Assembly: GCF_001945365.1 (NCBI RefSeq)
Contig: NZ_MSTQ01000030.1
Span: forward strand, 1-45,415
DNA: 45,415 nucleotides
Direction: 5' to 3'
Source of the DNA: Pseudomonas reinekei
GTDB taxonomy: Bacteria; Pseudomonadota; Gammaproteobacteria; Pseudomonadales; Pseudomonadaceae
Part shown: positions 8,043 through 16,420 of the stretch, piece by piece
Position numbering within the stretch: the first letter of the stretch is position 1
Layout of the letters: each line of letters begins with the position of its first letter
Position numbers and translations under genes: made by a program
Notes under the pieces: generated by a model
The model's database searches: none
The model's input: only the letters and a program-made list of their open reading frames with translations
Told to the model about the DNA's origin: nothing

Positions 8043-9259
8043 TTCAACAGATGCTCCGGTGTCGAACGTTGAACCACCGCCACTACATCGATCACGAAGG
8101 CGAGCAACATGGCCGATGTGCCAATGAGAAACAGCAGACTGTAATTGCCACCGCTATAGGAAAACAGGAACGACAGGCCATAGGCGGCGACCGCCTGGAA
8201 CAGCGCAAATCCGACCGTGGCGGTCTGCCAGGCCGACGTCTGTCGCGCCGGATGATGGGCGAGGATTTCATGAACCCGACCCAGTACCAGCGGCACGGTG
8301 CCGGTGACAAAGGCGCCGACGATTACACTGGAGATCATCAGCCAGACGCTGCCAAGCCCGAACGCCGGCACCGCAACGCAGATGGCCTCGATGATGAACG
8401 ACACCCGCAATGCACGACCGAAGCCGATACGGTCCGCCAGCAGCCCGGCCAACAACGGCCCGACAGTGGCGCCAATGCCGAACAGCACCCAATATTGCGC
8501 CCCGGTTTGCAGCCCCTGCCCCAAGCCGCGGGCGACGAAATCCACCAGGAAAATCATGTGTGGCACCCAACCGGCCGCGTTGAGTGCGTATTCGACATAC
8601 AGCGCCTTGAGGGTGCCGCTGGGAGCAGCGTGACGGTGATGAGAGGGGGTGGCTACCGGGGCATCCGCTGTGGGCCAGCCCCACCAGGCAAGTAGCGTCA
8701 ACGCCAGGGAGATCAGGCCGAGGCCAAGCCAGGTTTGTTCAAGCCCCTGTTGCAACAGCATCGGCACCAGTGTCCCCGACGCGGCGATCCCGACGCCCAC
8801 CCCCATGAAAATCAAACCGCCGGCCAAGCCCCGGCGGGAGGGCGGAACGTGCGCCAGTACGGTTGGCGCGGCCAGGACCATCAAGGCGCCACCGGCAACG
8901 CCCGAGAGGAATCGCCAGGCAAAAAACCAGGCAAAAGACACCGGCCACGCACAGGCGAAAAACGCGATGCTCGCCAGCAGCATCATCGCCCGCAGGGTAA
9001 ACCGGGTTGAGGTTTTCGACGCCAGTGAGCGGCCGAAAAGGGCTCCGGCCAGATACCCGGCAAGGTTTGCCGCCCCCAGGTAGGCCGCCCTGGAAGCATC
9101 GAACCAATGCGCTCCGACAAGGGCCGGCAGCAACGGCGTATAGGCAAACCGCGCCAGACCAATCCCCACAAGACTCGCCGAAAACCCGGCCACGGTTCCT
9201 CGCCAGGGGCTGGCCGTTTGTAGCGCAGTACCGGCTGTTGTTGGCTTCACAGTGTTCAT
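8039..9259 (-). CDS. YbfB/YjiJ family MFS transporter
   Basis: A 406-residue, 12-helix transporter. The opening VAGFSASLVGIGLARFAYTPLLPALV and AAYLGAANLAGYLAGALFGR are typical of the YbfB/YjiJ group of MFS proteins, for which no substrate is well established. It is the first gene of a two-gene unit with the MdtG-like exporter. Two different MFS families in one overlapping operon suggest export of a shared compound, but no enzyme gene accompanies them. Confidence 0.85.
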   Translation of the reverse strand: MNTVKPTTAGTALQTASPWRGTVAGFSASLVGIGLARFAYTPLLPALVGAHWFDASRAAYLGAANLAGYLAGALFGRSLASKTSTRFTLRAMMLLASIAFFACAWPVSFAWFFAWRFLSGVAGGALMVLAAPTVLAHVPPSRRGLAGGLIFMGVGVGIAASGTLVPMLLQQGLEQTWLGLGLISLALTLLAWWGWPTADAPVATPSHHRHAAPSGTLKALYVEYALNAAGWVPHMIFLVDFVARGLGQGLQTGAQYWVLFGIGATVGPLLAGLLADRIGFGRALRVSFIIEAICVAVPAFGLGSVWLMISSVIVGAFVTGTVPLVLGRVHEILAHHPARQTSAWQTATVGFALFQAVAAYGLSFLFSYSGGNYSLLFLIGTSAMLLAFVIDVVAVVQRSTPEHLLK

Positions 9260-9505
9260 TGTCTGCCCTTTCGTTCATCAGTCGGGGCCGACTGTACGCG
9301 CGAGCAAGGTATCTCAAGAAGCGAATTTAATAGACAGCTGTTATCTGGATTAATGATATGCAGCTCGACTCCTGCACGGGATTGGCCGGGAGCGTTAGTT
9401 ACACGGTGTATCAACAGTAATTCCGAAACGACCGTATACCTTCACCCCAGGGCTTTTTTACAGTGACCGATGCACTGCGTTCTTTCACTCCACGAGCGAA
9501 CCTCC

Positions 9506-10534
9506 ATGCCCCACAACGTGAATCATCTTGATGCCGCACTGACTGCCTATCCACGGGCGGCTTTGCTTGAAGGCCCGACACCGATCCAGAAACTGACCCG
9601 CCTGAGCCAGTTGCCCGAACTCAATGGCTGCAACCTCTACGTCAAACGCGATGACCTCACCGGGCTCGGCGGTGGCGGCAACAAGCTGCGCAAACTGGAG
9701 TTTCTGCTGGGTGAAGCACTGGCCGAAGGTGCCGACACGCTGGTGACCTGGGGTGGTTTTCAATCCAATCATGCGCGGCTGACCGCAGCGGTGGCCGCGC
9801 GCCAAGGCCTGGCGTGCGAACTGATTCTGACGCCATCAGCCGTGCGCACCGATAACGATTTTTGCCACAACGGCAATGTCCTGCTGGACGATCTGTTCGG
9901 CGCGAAAGTGCACCGGCTAGCGCGGGGCGTCACACCGAACGCCTACGCTGACGAATTAGTCGCGAAGCTCAAAGATCAGGGCAAAAAACCTTTCGTCATG
10001 CCCTTGGGCGGCTCCAGTCCCCGGGGCAGCCTCGGTTACGCCGCCTGCGCCGCTGAAATCCTGCACCAGGCTGACGCGCTTGGCCTGCAGTTCGATCAGA
10101 TCATCGTGCCCAACGGCAGTGCCGGTACCCACTCGGGATTGCTCGCCGGTGTAACCCTCGCCCGCTCGGCAACGTCGATTGTCGGCTACTCGGTATTGGC
10201 AGACGAAGACCAGGCACTGGCCACAACACAGGAAAAAACCCGGCAGACACTGCACCTGCTCAATCACGAAGCAACGGTGGGCGTTAGCGCAATCAACGTC
10301 GACGGCAGCCAACGCGGTGAGGCCTACGGCGCACCCACCGAAGCGATGCTTGAAGCCGTGCGCCTGCTCGCTTCCCAAGAAGGCTTGCTGATCGATCCCG
10401 TCTACGGCGGCAAAGCGTTCGCCGGAATGCTCGCCGCCGTGCGCCGAGGCGACTTCCCGGCCGGCAGCAATCTGCTGTTTGTCATGACAGGTGGCTTGCC
10501 CGGCCTGTTTGCCTACCGCAGCGCTTTTGCCTGA
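9506..10534 (+). CDS. dcyD: D-cysteine desulfhydrase (PLP enzyme)
   Basis: 342 residues aligning along the length with E. coli DcyD and the ACC deaminase family. Lys60 in GGGGNKLRKLEF is the PLP lysine. QSNHARLTAA, NGSAGTHSGLLAG and LLIDPVYGGKAFAG are the other family motifs. The enzyme converts D-cysteine to pyruvate, sulfide and ammonia. I choose ATG 9506 because MPHN matches family N-termini; an upstream ATG at 9470 is in frame. No strong ribosome site is visible. It ends just before a strong bidirectional terminator and looks monocistronic. ACC or another amino acid as substrate cannot be excluded. Confidence 0.85.
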   Translation: MPHNVNHLDAALTAYPRAALLEGPTPIQKLTRLSQLPELNGCNLYVKRDDLTGLGGGGNKLRKLEFLLGEALAEGADTLVTWGGFQSNHARLTAAVAARQGLACELILTPSAVRTDNDFCHNGNVLLDDLFGAKVHRLARGVTPNAYADELVAKLKDQGKKPFVMPLGGSSPRGSLGYAACAAEILHQADALGLQFDQIIVPNGSAGTHSGLLAGVTLARSATSIVGYSVLADEDQALATTQEKTRQTLHLLNHEATVGVSAINVDGSQRGEAYGAPTEAMLEAVRLLASQEGLLIDPVYGGKAFAGMLAAVRRGDFPAGSNLLFVMTGGLPGLFAYRSAFA

Positions 10535-10561
10535 CAGGCCACTTCAACCGCCATAAAAAAA

Positions 10562-10593
10562 CCTCCCCGGGCGCGAACCCGGGGAGGTTTTTT
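10562..10593. terminator. Bidirectional rho-independent terminator
   Basis: A perfect 10-bp stem CCTCCCCGGG / CCCGGGGAGG with a six-base loop (CGCGAA). T6 follows on the plus strand and a matching A-run precedes it. It separates the convergent dcyD and EF-hand genes and can serve both. Confidence 0.92.
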
Positions 10594-10610
10594 ACATGTG
10601 CATCAAGCGA

Positions 10611-11072
10611 TCAGTTTTGCGCTTTGCTCATCTTGGTAAACAGTTCGGTTGGCACTTTCTTGCCGTTGGAAGTGAACTGGTTGGTGCGGAATTTGTACAC
10701 CTCGCCTTCGGAGAGGAAACCATCGCCGTTGGTGTCCATCGCTTTGAACTCTTCAGCACCTTGCGGGGCTACAGCCAGCAGTTCCTTGAGCGAAACGCGG
10801 CCGTCGTGGTCAGTGTCGGTACGAGCGAACGAAGCATCACCGCATTTACCTTCACCGCACTTGCCTTCGCCGGCCTTGGTCACCTTGGCGCCGGCTTCGT
10901 CAGCACCACACTTGCCTTCACCACATTTGCCTTCGCTGGTTTTTTCCGCGGAGGCCAGTTGGTAGCCCTGAGGCAGAGCGTCTGCAGCAAAAGCGGTCGA
11001 AGCGAGGTTCATGCTGCCGGCCAGTGCAACAGCGATCAGGCCAATACGGGATTTGTTCGACATACGGGACAT
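10611..11072 (-). CDS. Secreted EF-hand protein with EGKCG motifs (HvfA/bufferin-like)
   Basis: 153 residues. The start at 11072 has GGAG seven bases upstream. A signal peptide ends at about AFA|A (residues 27-30). Next comes LPQGYQLAS, then two EGKCGEGKCG blocks with Cys50, 55, 72 and 77, as in HvfA/bufferin-type copper-linked peptides. Two complete calcium-type loops follow: D86-D88-D90-G91-E97 and D113-N115-D117-G118-E124. HvfA-type precursors are modified by DUF692/HvfB enzymes with an HvfC partner; neither is encoded nearby. It may be a periplasmic metal-binding protein, modified by a distant enzyme or not at all. It shares the terminator at 10562-10593. Confidence 0.8.
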   Translation of the reverse strand: MSRMSNKSRIGLIAVALAGSMNLASTAFAADALPQGYQLASAEKTSEGKCGEGKCGADEAGAKVTKAGEGKCGEGKCGDASFARTDTDHDGRVSLKELLAVAPQGAEEFKAMDTNGDGFLSEGEVYKFRTNQFTSNGKKVPTELFTKMSKAQN

Positions 11073-11284
11073 GGTGATTCTCCGGATACGGTGTGCGGCC
11101 AAGCCGCTAAGGTCATTGCCACTAAGGGCGATAAGCCGTGGTGCGAGGCGCATCTGCTTTCTCGCTAAGGCAGGGCTATTTGACTGCAACCGTGTATCCC
11201 GGATGTATCCGGTTCGAGGGCATTTGTAAGCCAGTCTCCGTACAGCGGGTTCGGATACACAGCGATACACACGCCCCTCTGCCC

Positions 11285-12241
11285 TCACGCAATCACTTTC
11301 GCAAACACCGATTTGTCGACGTTGGCACCGGATAGAATCACGCCCACCTTTTTCCCCCGCATGGCCTCACGCTCCTGCATGAGCGCCGCCAGGGCAGAGG
11401 CGCCCGCACCTTCGGCGAGGTTGTGGGTGTCGGTGTAATACACGTCCATGGCCTCGGCAATCTGCTCGTCGCTGACCGATACGATCCGCGCTGCACCCTG
11501 CGCGTAAACGGCAAAGGCTTCAGCAATGGGTTTGCGCACCGCCAGGCCATCGGCAAAGGTATTGGCCGTGGCGGTTTCGCAGATGACTCCGGCTTCGAAC
11601 GACAACTTTGCGGCGGCCGCTTCGCTGGAAACCACGCCCACCACTTGAGTCTTCAGGCCCAGCGCGTCGCGGGCGGCGATCACCCCGCAAATCCCCGATC
11701 CACAGCCAATCGGCACATACACCGTATCCAGGTCCGGCGCTGCCTTGAAAAGCTCCAGCGCGTATGTGGCCACGCCTTTGACCAGCTCGGGATGGAACGG
11801 CGGAACCAGGAAGAGACCATGGATTTGTGCCAGGCGTGCGGCCTCCTCCCGGGCCTCGTCGAAATCGCGGCCAAACTCCACCACTTCGCCGCCGAAGCCG
11901 CGCATGGCGTTGTTCTTTTCCAGCGAATTGCCTTGCGGCACGACAATCAAGGCCCGCAAACCTGCCGCGCCTGCCGCCAGCGCCAGGCTCTGTCCATGAT
12001 TGCCACGGGTGGCACTGACGATGCCCTTCACTTCGGGGTGCGCACGTTTGAGCCAATGCATGAAGGTAATGCCACCGCGTACCTTGAAAGCACCGGTCGG
12101 CGTGTGGTTTTCGTGCTTGACCCACACCGTGCAACCCAGCCGTTGCGCCAGCAACGGCCAAGCGTATTGGGCGGTCGCAGGCATGACCTGATAAACACGT
12201 AGGGCTGCTTGTTCGATGTCGTCGCATGTCAGTCTGTGCAT
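11285..12241 (-). CDS. Threonine/serine dehydratase family PLP enzyme
   Basis: A 318-residue fold-type II PLP enzyme. Lys53 in TPTGAFKVRGG is the PLP lysine, TRGNHGQS is the substrate loop, and GCGSGICG binds the PLP phosphate. There is no C-terminal ACT domain, so it is the short, degradative kind of threonine/serine dehydratase rather than biosynthetic IlvA. Hydroxyectoine-type dehydratases (EutB) look similar and cannot be excluded. The start at 12241 is set by AGGGGAA about seven bases upstream; the frame is open further upstream. The divergent AraC gene is the likely regulator. Confidence 0.85.
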   Translation of the reverse strand: MHRLTCDDIEQAALRVYQVMPATAQYAWPLLAQRLGCTVWVKHENHTPTGAFKVRGGITFMHWLKRAHPEVKGIVSATRGNHGQSLALAAGAAGLRALIVVPQGNSLEKNNAMRGFGGEVVEFGRDFDEAREEAARLAQIHGLFLVPPFHPELVKGVATYALELFKAAPDLDTVYVPIGCGSGICGVIAARDALGLKTQVVGVVSSEAAAAKLSFEAGVICETATANTFADGLAVRKPIAEAFAVYAQGAARIVSVSDEQIAEAMDVYYTDTHNLAEGAGASALAALMQEREAMRGKKVGVILSGANVDKSVFAKVIA

Positions 12242-12336
12242 GAGCTGTTCCCCTGAGGTTTTGCCCAGTCTAGACACGGCCCCCGCTGCCGGCTTTCAGA
12301 AAACTGACCTGACTTTTGCGCCCGCTCTTGTTTAGT

Positions 12337-13155
12337 ATGGTTTTCATGAGCCATCGAACCCGACTGCCGTCACCTTCCCCGTCTGAACCGGTCCGCCGGG
12401 TCGAAGCCGGGCCGTGGCTGATCGAATTGCTGCCTGGCTGCGCCTACGCTACCCGTTATGTGGCGGCGCAATCTGCGATTGGTTTCGCCTTCGACAGCCA
12501 GCGCGGCCTGCACGCCATCGGCAGCGACCGGGTACTGCCCTTCGATGCGATACCTGACGGCCTGGCGTTTGTGCCGGTCGGCTGCGACGTCTTGTCCGAA
12601 TCACCCCAGGGCGGTGAATACCTGCGCGTGCTGCGCACTGACGGTATTGCCTTGGCGGGAGACCGTGCCTTCAACAACCGCATCGACCTACACGCCACGA
12701 TCCTTGCCCGGCGGATGCGCAGCGCCTTGTTGCGGGGGTCCGTTGAGGACGACTGGGAGGCCTGGGCACTGGCCCTGGCTGAACGAACGACGCAAACCGC
12801 TACGAGTTCATCGCCGCATTCTGGCTCGATAACCGGCAGCCGGATGCGCTTGCTCGATGAGTTCATCGACGCGGGCCTGGACGGCCCGCTGGGTGTACCG
12901 GTAATGGCGCAATTACTGGGATTGTCCGAAGGTTACTTCATGCGGGCATTCAAAAGCGCCACCGGCAAAAGTCCCCATAGTTACCTGATCGACCGACGCC
13001 TCGCCAAAGCCCGCGCCCTGATGCGCGACTCGACAGCGACCCTGACAGAAATCGCCTACCGCTGCGGTTTCAACTCCCAGGCGCACATGACGACCGTGTT
13101 CAGGCAACGCCTGGGAGTGAGTCCGGCGCAGTTGCGAGGCAGCTCGCGCAGATGA
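12337..13155 (+). CDS. AraC family transcriptional regulator
   Basis: About 272 residues. The C-terminal AraC DNA-binding domain has two helix-turn-helices: VMAQLLGLSEGYFMRAFKSATGKSPHSYLIDRR-like, then LTEIAYRCGFNSQAHMTTVFRQRLGVSPAQLR. The first ~150 residues form a small cupin-like sensing domain. No clear ribosome site is seen; ATG 12337 or 12346 are the likely starts. It is divergent from the threonine dehydratase gene, its probable target. Spelling of the effector domain gives no ligand. Confidence 0.85.
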   Translation: MVFMSHRTRLPSPSPSEPVRRVEAGPWLIELLPGCAYATRYVAAQSAIGFAFDSQRGLHAIGSDRVLPFDAIPDGLAFVPVGCDVLSESPQGGEYLRVLRTDGIALAGDRAFNNRIDLHATILARRMRSALLRGSVEDDWEAWALALAERTTQTATSSSPHSGSITGSRMRLLDEFIDAGLDGPLGVPVMAQLLGLSEGYFMRAFKSATGKSPHSYLIDRRLAKARALMRDSTATLTEIAYRCGFNSQAHMTTVFRQRLGVSPAQLRGSSRR

Positions 13156-13200
13156 CCGGGCAGCTTGGGCTACGCGATACCCGCCCTGCGCAACTACCAA

Positions 13201-14142
13201 TCAGGCAGCAGCCAGTCCTCCATCAATCAGGTAGATCGCGAAAGAAAAAGTCACGATCGACAGCACCGTACTGACCAGGATGGAGGTCGCAGCTTCACTC
13301 TGATAGGCGCCGGTCTGGTTCGCGAACATCGCCGGGATGGTCGCCGACGGAAGCGCGCAAAGCAGGATCATCTGTTGGGCATAAAGCCCATGGGTGCCCA
13401 GCACCACAGTGGCGGCGAACATCAACACCGGGTGAACGAGGAGCTTGAGCCCGAGGTTGCCCCACACCTCACCCGACATTTTCAGTTTCTCGGACGACAT
13501 GATCAGTCCCAGGCAGAGCAGGGAGACGCCAGGCGTTGCCTTGCCGAGAAGATTGAGTGACTCCGCAGCAATCGGCGGCAGCTTGACCTGCAGCAGCGAA
13601 ATCAGAATGCCAAGGGCCGGCGCCCACATCAGCGGACGGCGTACCGCTCCCGACAGGCTCGACACGAACGCCTGGGTGCCGCTGCCCTTTCCATCGGCGA
13701 TGGTCAGCAGCATGGTCGTCAGCGGAATCATCACCAGGCTCGCGACCAGGTTCAGCACCAGCACCGAATAAATGCTGCCGGCGCCGTACATCGTTGCGAG
13801 GATCGGGATGCCCATGAAGGCCGCGTCCGGATACCCGTTGACGAAGCCCTTGAGCGTTGCGACCTTGAGATTGCGCGTGGTGAACCAGCCGATTGCCAGC
13901 GCTATCGCGTACATGCCCATGATGCCGATGAACGTCGCCGCGACGAATTTGAAGTCAAGAAGCTGTTCACGAGGCGTGCTCGCCATCCCGACGAACAACA
14001 GTGCCGGGAAAATCCAGCCGAGTACCAACCGGCTGATCAACAGGCTGTCCGAATGGGTCAGTCGTCCGCGTTTGCCGGCGATGTAGCCAAGCGCGATCAC
14101 AAAGGCGACGGGCAAAATTGGCCCTACGATTCTGTCTAACAT
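13201..14142 (-). CDS. AEC family transporter (auxin efflux carrier / malonate type)
   Basis: 313 residues with about ten membrane helices. IVGPILPVAFVIALGYIAGKRG, SRLVLGWIFPALLF, GYPDAAFMGIPIL and LLCALPSATIPAMFANQTGAYQSEAATSILVST are characteristic of the AEC family, whose bacterial members carry dicarboxylates such as malonate. The start at 14142 has GAGG nine bases upstream; ten earlier in-frame codons lack a better site. It lies 84 bases after the enolase-superfamily gene on the same strand and probably imports the acid that enzyme dehydrates. Confidence 0.85.
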   Translation of the reverse strand: MLDRIVGPILPVAFVIALGYIAGKRGRLTHSDSLLISRLVLGWIFPALLFVGMASTPREQLLDFKFVAATFIGIMGMYAIALAIGWFTTRNLKVATLKGFVNGYPDAAFMGIPILATMYGAGSIYSVLVLNLVASLVMIPLTTMLLTIADGKGSGTQAFVSSLSGAVRRPLMWAPALGILISLLQVKLPPIAAESLNLLGKATPGVSLLCLGLIMSSEKLKMSGEVWGNLGLKLLVHPVLMFAATVVLGTHGLYAQQMILLCALPSATIPAMFANQTGAYQSEAATSILVSTVLSIVTFSFAIYLIDGGLAAA

Positions 14143-14226
14143 GTGCTCAATCCTCGTATTTATTTTTATCAAGAATGTGGTCGTGGCTGATCGAGGCCGA
14201 CGCGTCGGCGACGATCAAGCGGTCGG

Positions 14227-15333
14227 TCAGGGTTTGATGCGGTAGTCCCGAATGACGTCCTGGTCGGGCTCGATGCCAAGCCCGGGCCCTTGCGGTACGT
14301 CGATGCGGCCGTTACGCGGAATGATGGCGTCGCCATAGAGCTGCGCTTCGAGATCGAAGTAACGCCACTCGACCAGGGACTTCGCGCCGCCGAGGGCGGC
14401 ACTGCCATGCACGGCGGCCAACAGGCCCGGGCCGTCATAAAAGGCGTGGACCATCACGGTGACGCCATGCGCATTGGCCAGCGCATAGACTTTTTGCAGT
14501 TCGGTAATGCCGCCCATCTTGGCCGGGCTAGGCTGGATGAAATCGACCGCGCCGGCTTCAAGCAGATGCTGGAAGTCCATCAGCGTCGAAGCGTTCTCGC
14601 CGGCCGCAACCGGGATGCCGCCGTGCTGCCGTACCCGCGCCAGGCCCGCGTAGTCTTCCGGCGGCCACACCGGTTCTTCGATCCAGCGCAGGTTCAACGG
14701 GCGCAGTTTCTCGGTCATATCCAGTGCTTCACGCACCGACCATGGGGCGTTGACATCAAGGGTGATTTCCACGCCGGGGCCTGCGGCTTCGCACGCGGCG
14801 CGGATCACATCGGCATTCACTTCATGCAGCTTGAGGTGACGGAAACCACTGTTGACCGCGCGCTGCACATTGACCCGGATCAGTTCAGGGTCGGCATAGC
14901 GGATCAAGCTTGCATAGGCCGCCAACGAAGTGGCCTCGCTGCCTCCCAACAGTTGGTAGATCGGTTTACCCGCCGCTTTGCCGGCGATATCCCACAGCGC
15001 AATGTCAATCGCCGACAGGCCATAGATGAATGCGCCGCTGCGACCGAAGACGTGAAACTTTTTTTGCAGATCGCCCTGGAGTTTCTCACGCAGGGTCACA
15101 TCACGGCCGATGAGTTCAGGCGCGAGGATCGTGTCGATCACGACTTTCACTGCCGGTATGGCGGTGAAACCGAAGGTTTCGCCCCAGCCGACGATCCCCT
15201 CGTCCGTGGTGACTTTCACCACCAGGGAATCGACCATTTGCAGGTCTTTCGGGCCCCAAACCCCACCGGCCGACGGCCCGCCCGTAGTGAAGGGAATCCG
15301 AAGCGGAATGGTTTCGATACTGGCAATTTTCAT
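14227..15333 (-). CDS. Enolase-superfamily enzyme (mandelate racemase/muconate lactonizing group)
   Basis: 368 residues; the start at 15333 has GAGG eight bases upstream. Metal ligands fit the superfamily: Asp193 (TLDVN), Glu219 or Glu220 (WIEEP) and Glu246 (AAGEN). A mandelate-racemase-style histidine is His296 in VMVHAFYDGPG. The KxK base motif instead reads K168-L-H170. The likely role is dehydration of an acid sugar. It is divergent from a GntR/FCD regulator and followed by an AEC transporter, giving a compact uptake and dehydration cluster. A racemase or cycloisomerase role cannot be ruled out. Confidence 0.85.
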   Translation of the reverse strand: MKIASIETIPLRIPFTTGGPSAGGVWGPKDLQMVDSLVVKVTTDEGIVGWGETFGFTAIPAVKVVIDTILAPELIGRDVTLREKLQGDLQKKFHVFGRSGAFIYGLSAIDIALWDIAGKAAGKPIYQLLGGSEATSLAAYASLIRYADPELIRVNVQRAVNSGFRHLKLHEVNADVIRAACEAAGPGVEITLDVNAPWSVREALDMTEKLRPLNLRWIEEPVWPPEDYAGLARVRQHGGIPVAAGENASTLMDFQHLLEAGAVDFIQPSPAKMGGITELQKVYALANAHGVTVMVHAFYDGPGLLAAVHGSAALGGAKSLVEWRYFDLEAQLYGDAIIPRNGRIDVPQGPGLGIEPDQDVIRDYRIKP

Positions 15334-15399
15334 AAGACGTCGCCTCAAACAGGTTGCAGGGTTGGCGCGGCGATTTTCGATTCGCGCGAGCCAGGTTGA

Positions 15400-15441
15400 G
15401 GACAACGTACATGACGTCCTGTTGTCCTTCAACTGAACAAC
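15400..15441. promoter_or_regulatory. GTTGTCC/GGACAAC inverted repeats, candidate GntR operator
   Basis: GGACAAC at 15400-15406 and GTTGTCC at 15421-15427 form a perfect 7-bp inverted repeat with centres 21 bases apart, two helical turns. A third half-site ACAAC at 15437-15441 pairs with GTTGT at 15421. They lie just upstream of the enolase-superfamily gene, where a GntR repressor would act. Confidence 0.45.
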
Positions 15442-15547
15442 TGATGATTTCGGCATGCCATCGCCTGAATTTCATTTAACTCATTGATTTTATTTGTTTA
15501 TATTTTTTATGCGTTCAATGAACTTCAGTTTCAACTGTTGGGAACAA

Positions 15548-15572
15548 GTCTTCTGATGTAGATTAAGAAGAC
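15548..15572. promoter_or_regulatory. GTCTTCT-N11-AGAAGAC inverted repeat
   Basis: A perfect 7-bp inverted repeat (15548-15554 and 15566-15572) ends 20 bases before the GntR start codon. The flanks extend the symmetry partly: ACAA before the left arm and AAGT after the right. The position suits autorepression by the GntR protein. Inferred. Confidence 0.4.
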
Positions 15573-15592
15573 AAGTGAAAGGGAGGAAAGGA

Positions 15593-16327
15593 ATGAGTGA
15601 AATGAATGTGCAACCCGTGGCGCGGCGCCCTCATCTGGCCGAGCACATCGCCCGCTCGTTGAGCGACGAGATTGCTTCTGGCCGACTGCGTCCGGGAGAC
15701 CGGTTGCCAACCGAGCAATTTCTCTCGCAAAACTTTGGCGTCAGCAGGAATGTCGTGCGCGAAGGAATTGCCACACTTCGGGCTCAGGGTTTGATCCAGT
15801 CCCGCCAAGGTGTGGGCGTGTTCGTCTCGGCCGCGCCCCAATCGGCGGAACCTTCCCCCCAGCGCGAACGCACGTCTTTGCTGGACGGTGACAATACAAT
15901 TCGCAACATGTTCGAAGTGCGGGCTGTACTGGAAAGCCAGGCTGCCGCACTCGCAGCCTCGCACATGACGCCCCACAAACTGAAAACCATCCAGGCTGCG
16001 GTCCTGCGAATGCAATATGAAGGCGAACCGACGCTGGACACGGTGAACGCCGATCTCGACTTCCATCGGGCCGTGGCCGCAGCGTCTGGCAATGACTATC
16101 TCGAGACGATGATTCGCACCGTGCTTGAACCGATGCGGGCACTGATCACCATGAACTTTGCGCGACGGGGCCCGGTGTTCAGCAATATTCCCCATGCAGC
16201 ACGGGGTGAGCATGAAGATCTCGTGCAGGCGTTGACTGACCGCAATGCGGCGGCGGCGCGTCAGATCATGGGGCAACATATCGTCAGTGCAGCGTCACGG
16301 TTCGGCTACGAAATTGATTTTTACTAA
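15593..16327 (+). CDS. GntR family regulator, FadR/FCD subgroup
   Basis: 244 residues. The start at 15593 is supported by AGGAAAGGA just upstream. The winged helix-turn-helix covers about residues 15-75 (LRPGDRLPTEQFLSQNFGVSRNVVREGIATLRAQGLI). It is followed by an all-helical FCD domain with the usual metal-binding type residues (DLDFHRAVAAASGN, GEHEDLVQAL and the final QHIVSA). FCD regulators usually sense sugar acids or other carboxylates. It is divergent from the enolase-superfamily gene and AEC transporter, which it most likely represses. Confidence 0.9.
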   Translation: MSEMNVQPVARRPHLAEHIARSLSDEIASGRLRPGDRLPTEQFLSQNFGVSRNVVREGIATLRAQGLIQSRQGVGVFVSAAPQSAEPSPQRERTSLLDGDNTIRNMFEVRAVLESQAAALAASHMTPHKLKTIQAAVLRMQYEGEPTLDTVNADLDFHRAVAAASGNDYLETMIRTVLEPMRALITMNFARRGPVFSNIPHAARGEHEDLVQALTDRNAAAARQIMGQHIVSAASRFGYEIDFY

Positions 16328-16420
16328 CCACGAGCGCCCGGCCACGGTTGTCATGTTGTCCTACAAGAATGACAGGGAGGTGCCCCGGCGGCACCCGCCC
16401 CTGCGACAGTGGCCCGGACC

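Noticed and set aside
11073..11284. N-terminal extension of the EF-hand protein
   Set aside because: The frame is open for 72 more codons, but a clean signal peptide with a good ribosome site begins at 11072.
16379..16397. Terminator after the GntR gene
   Set aside because: GGTGCC/GGCACC can pair, but the stem is only six bases and no T-run follows.
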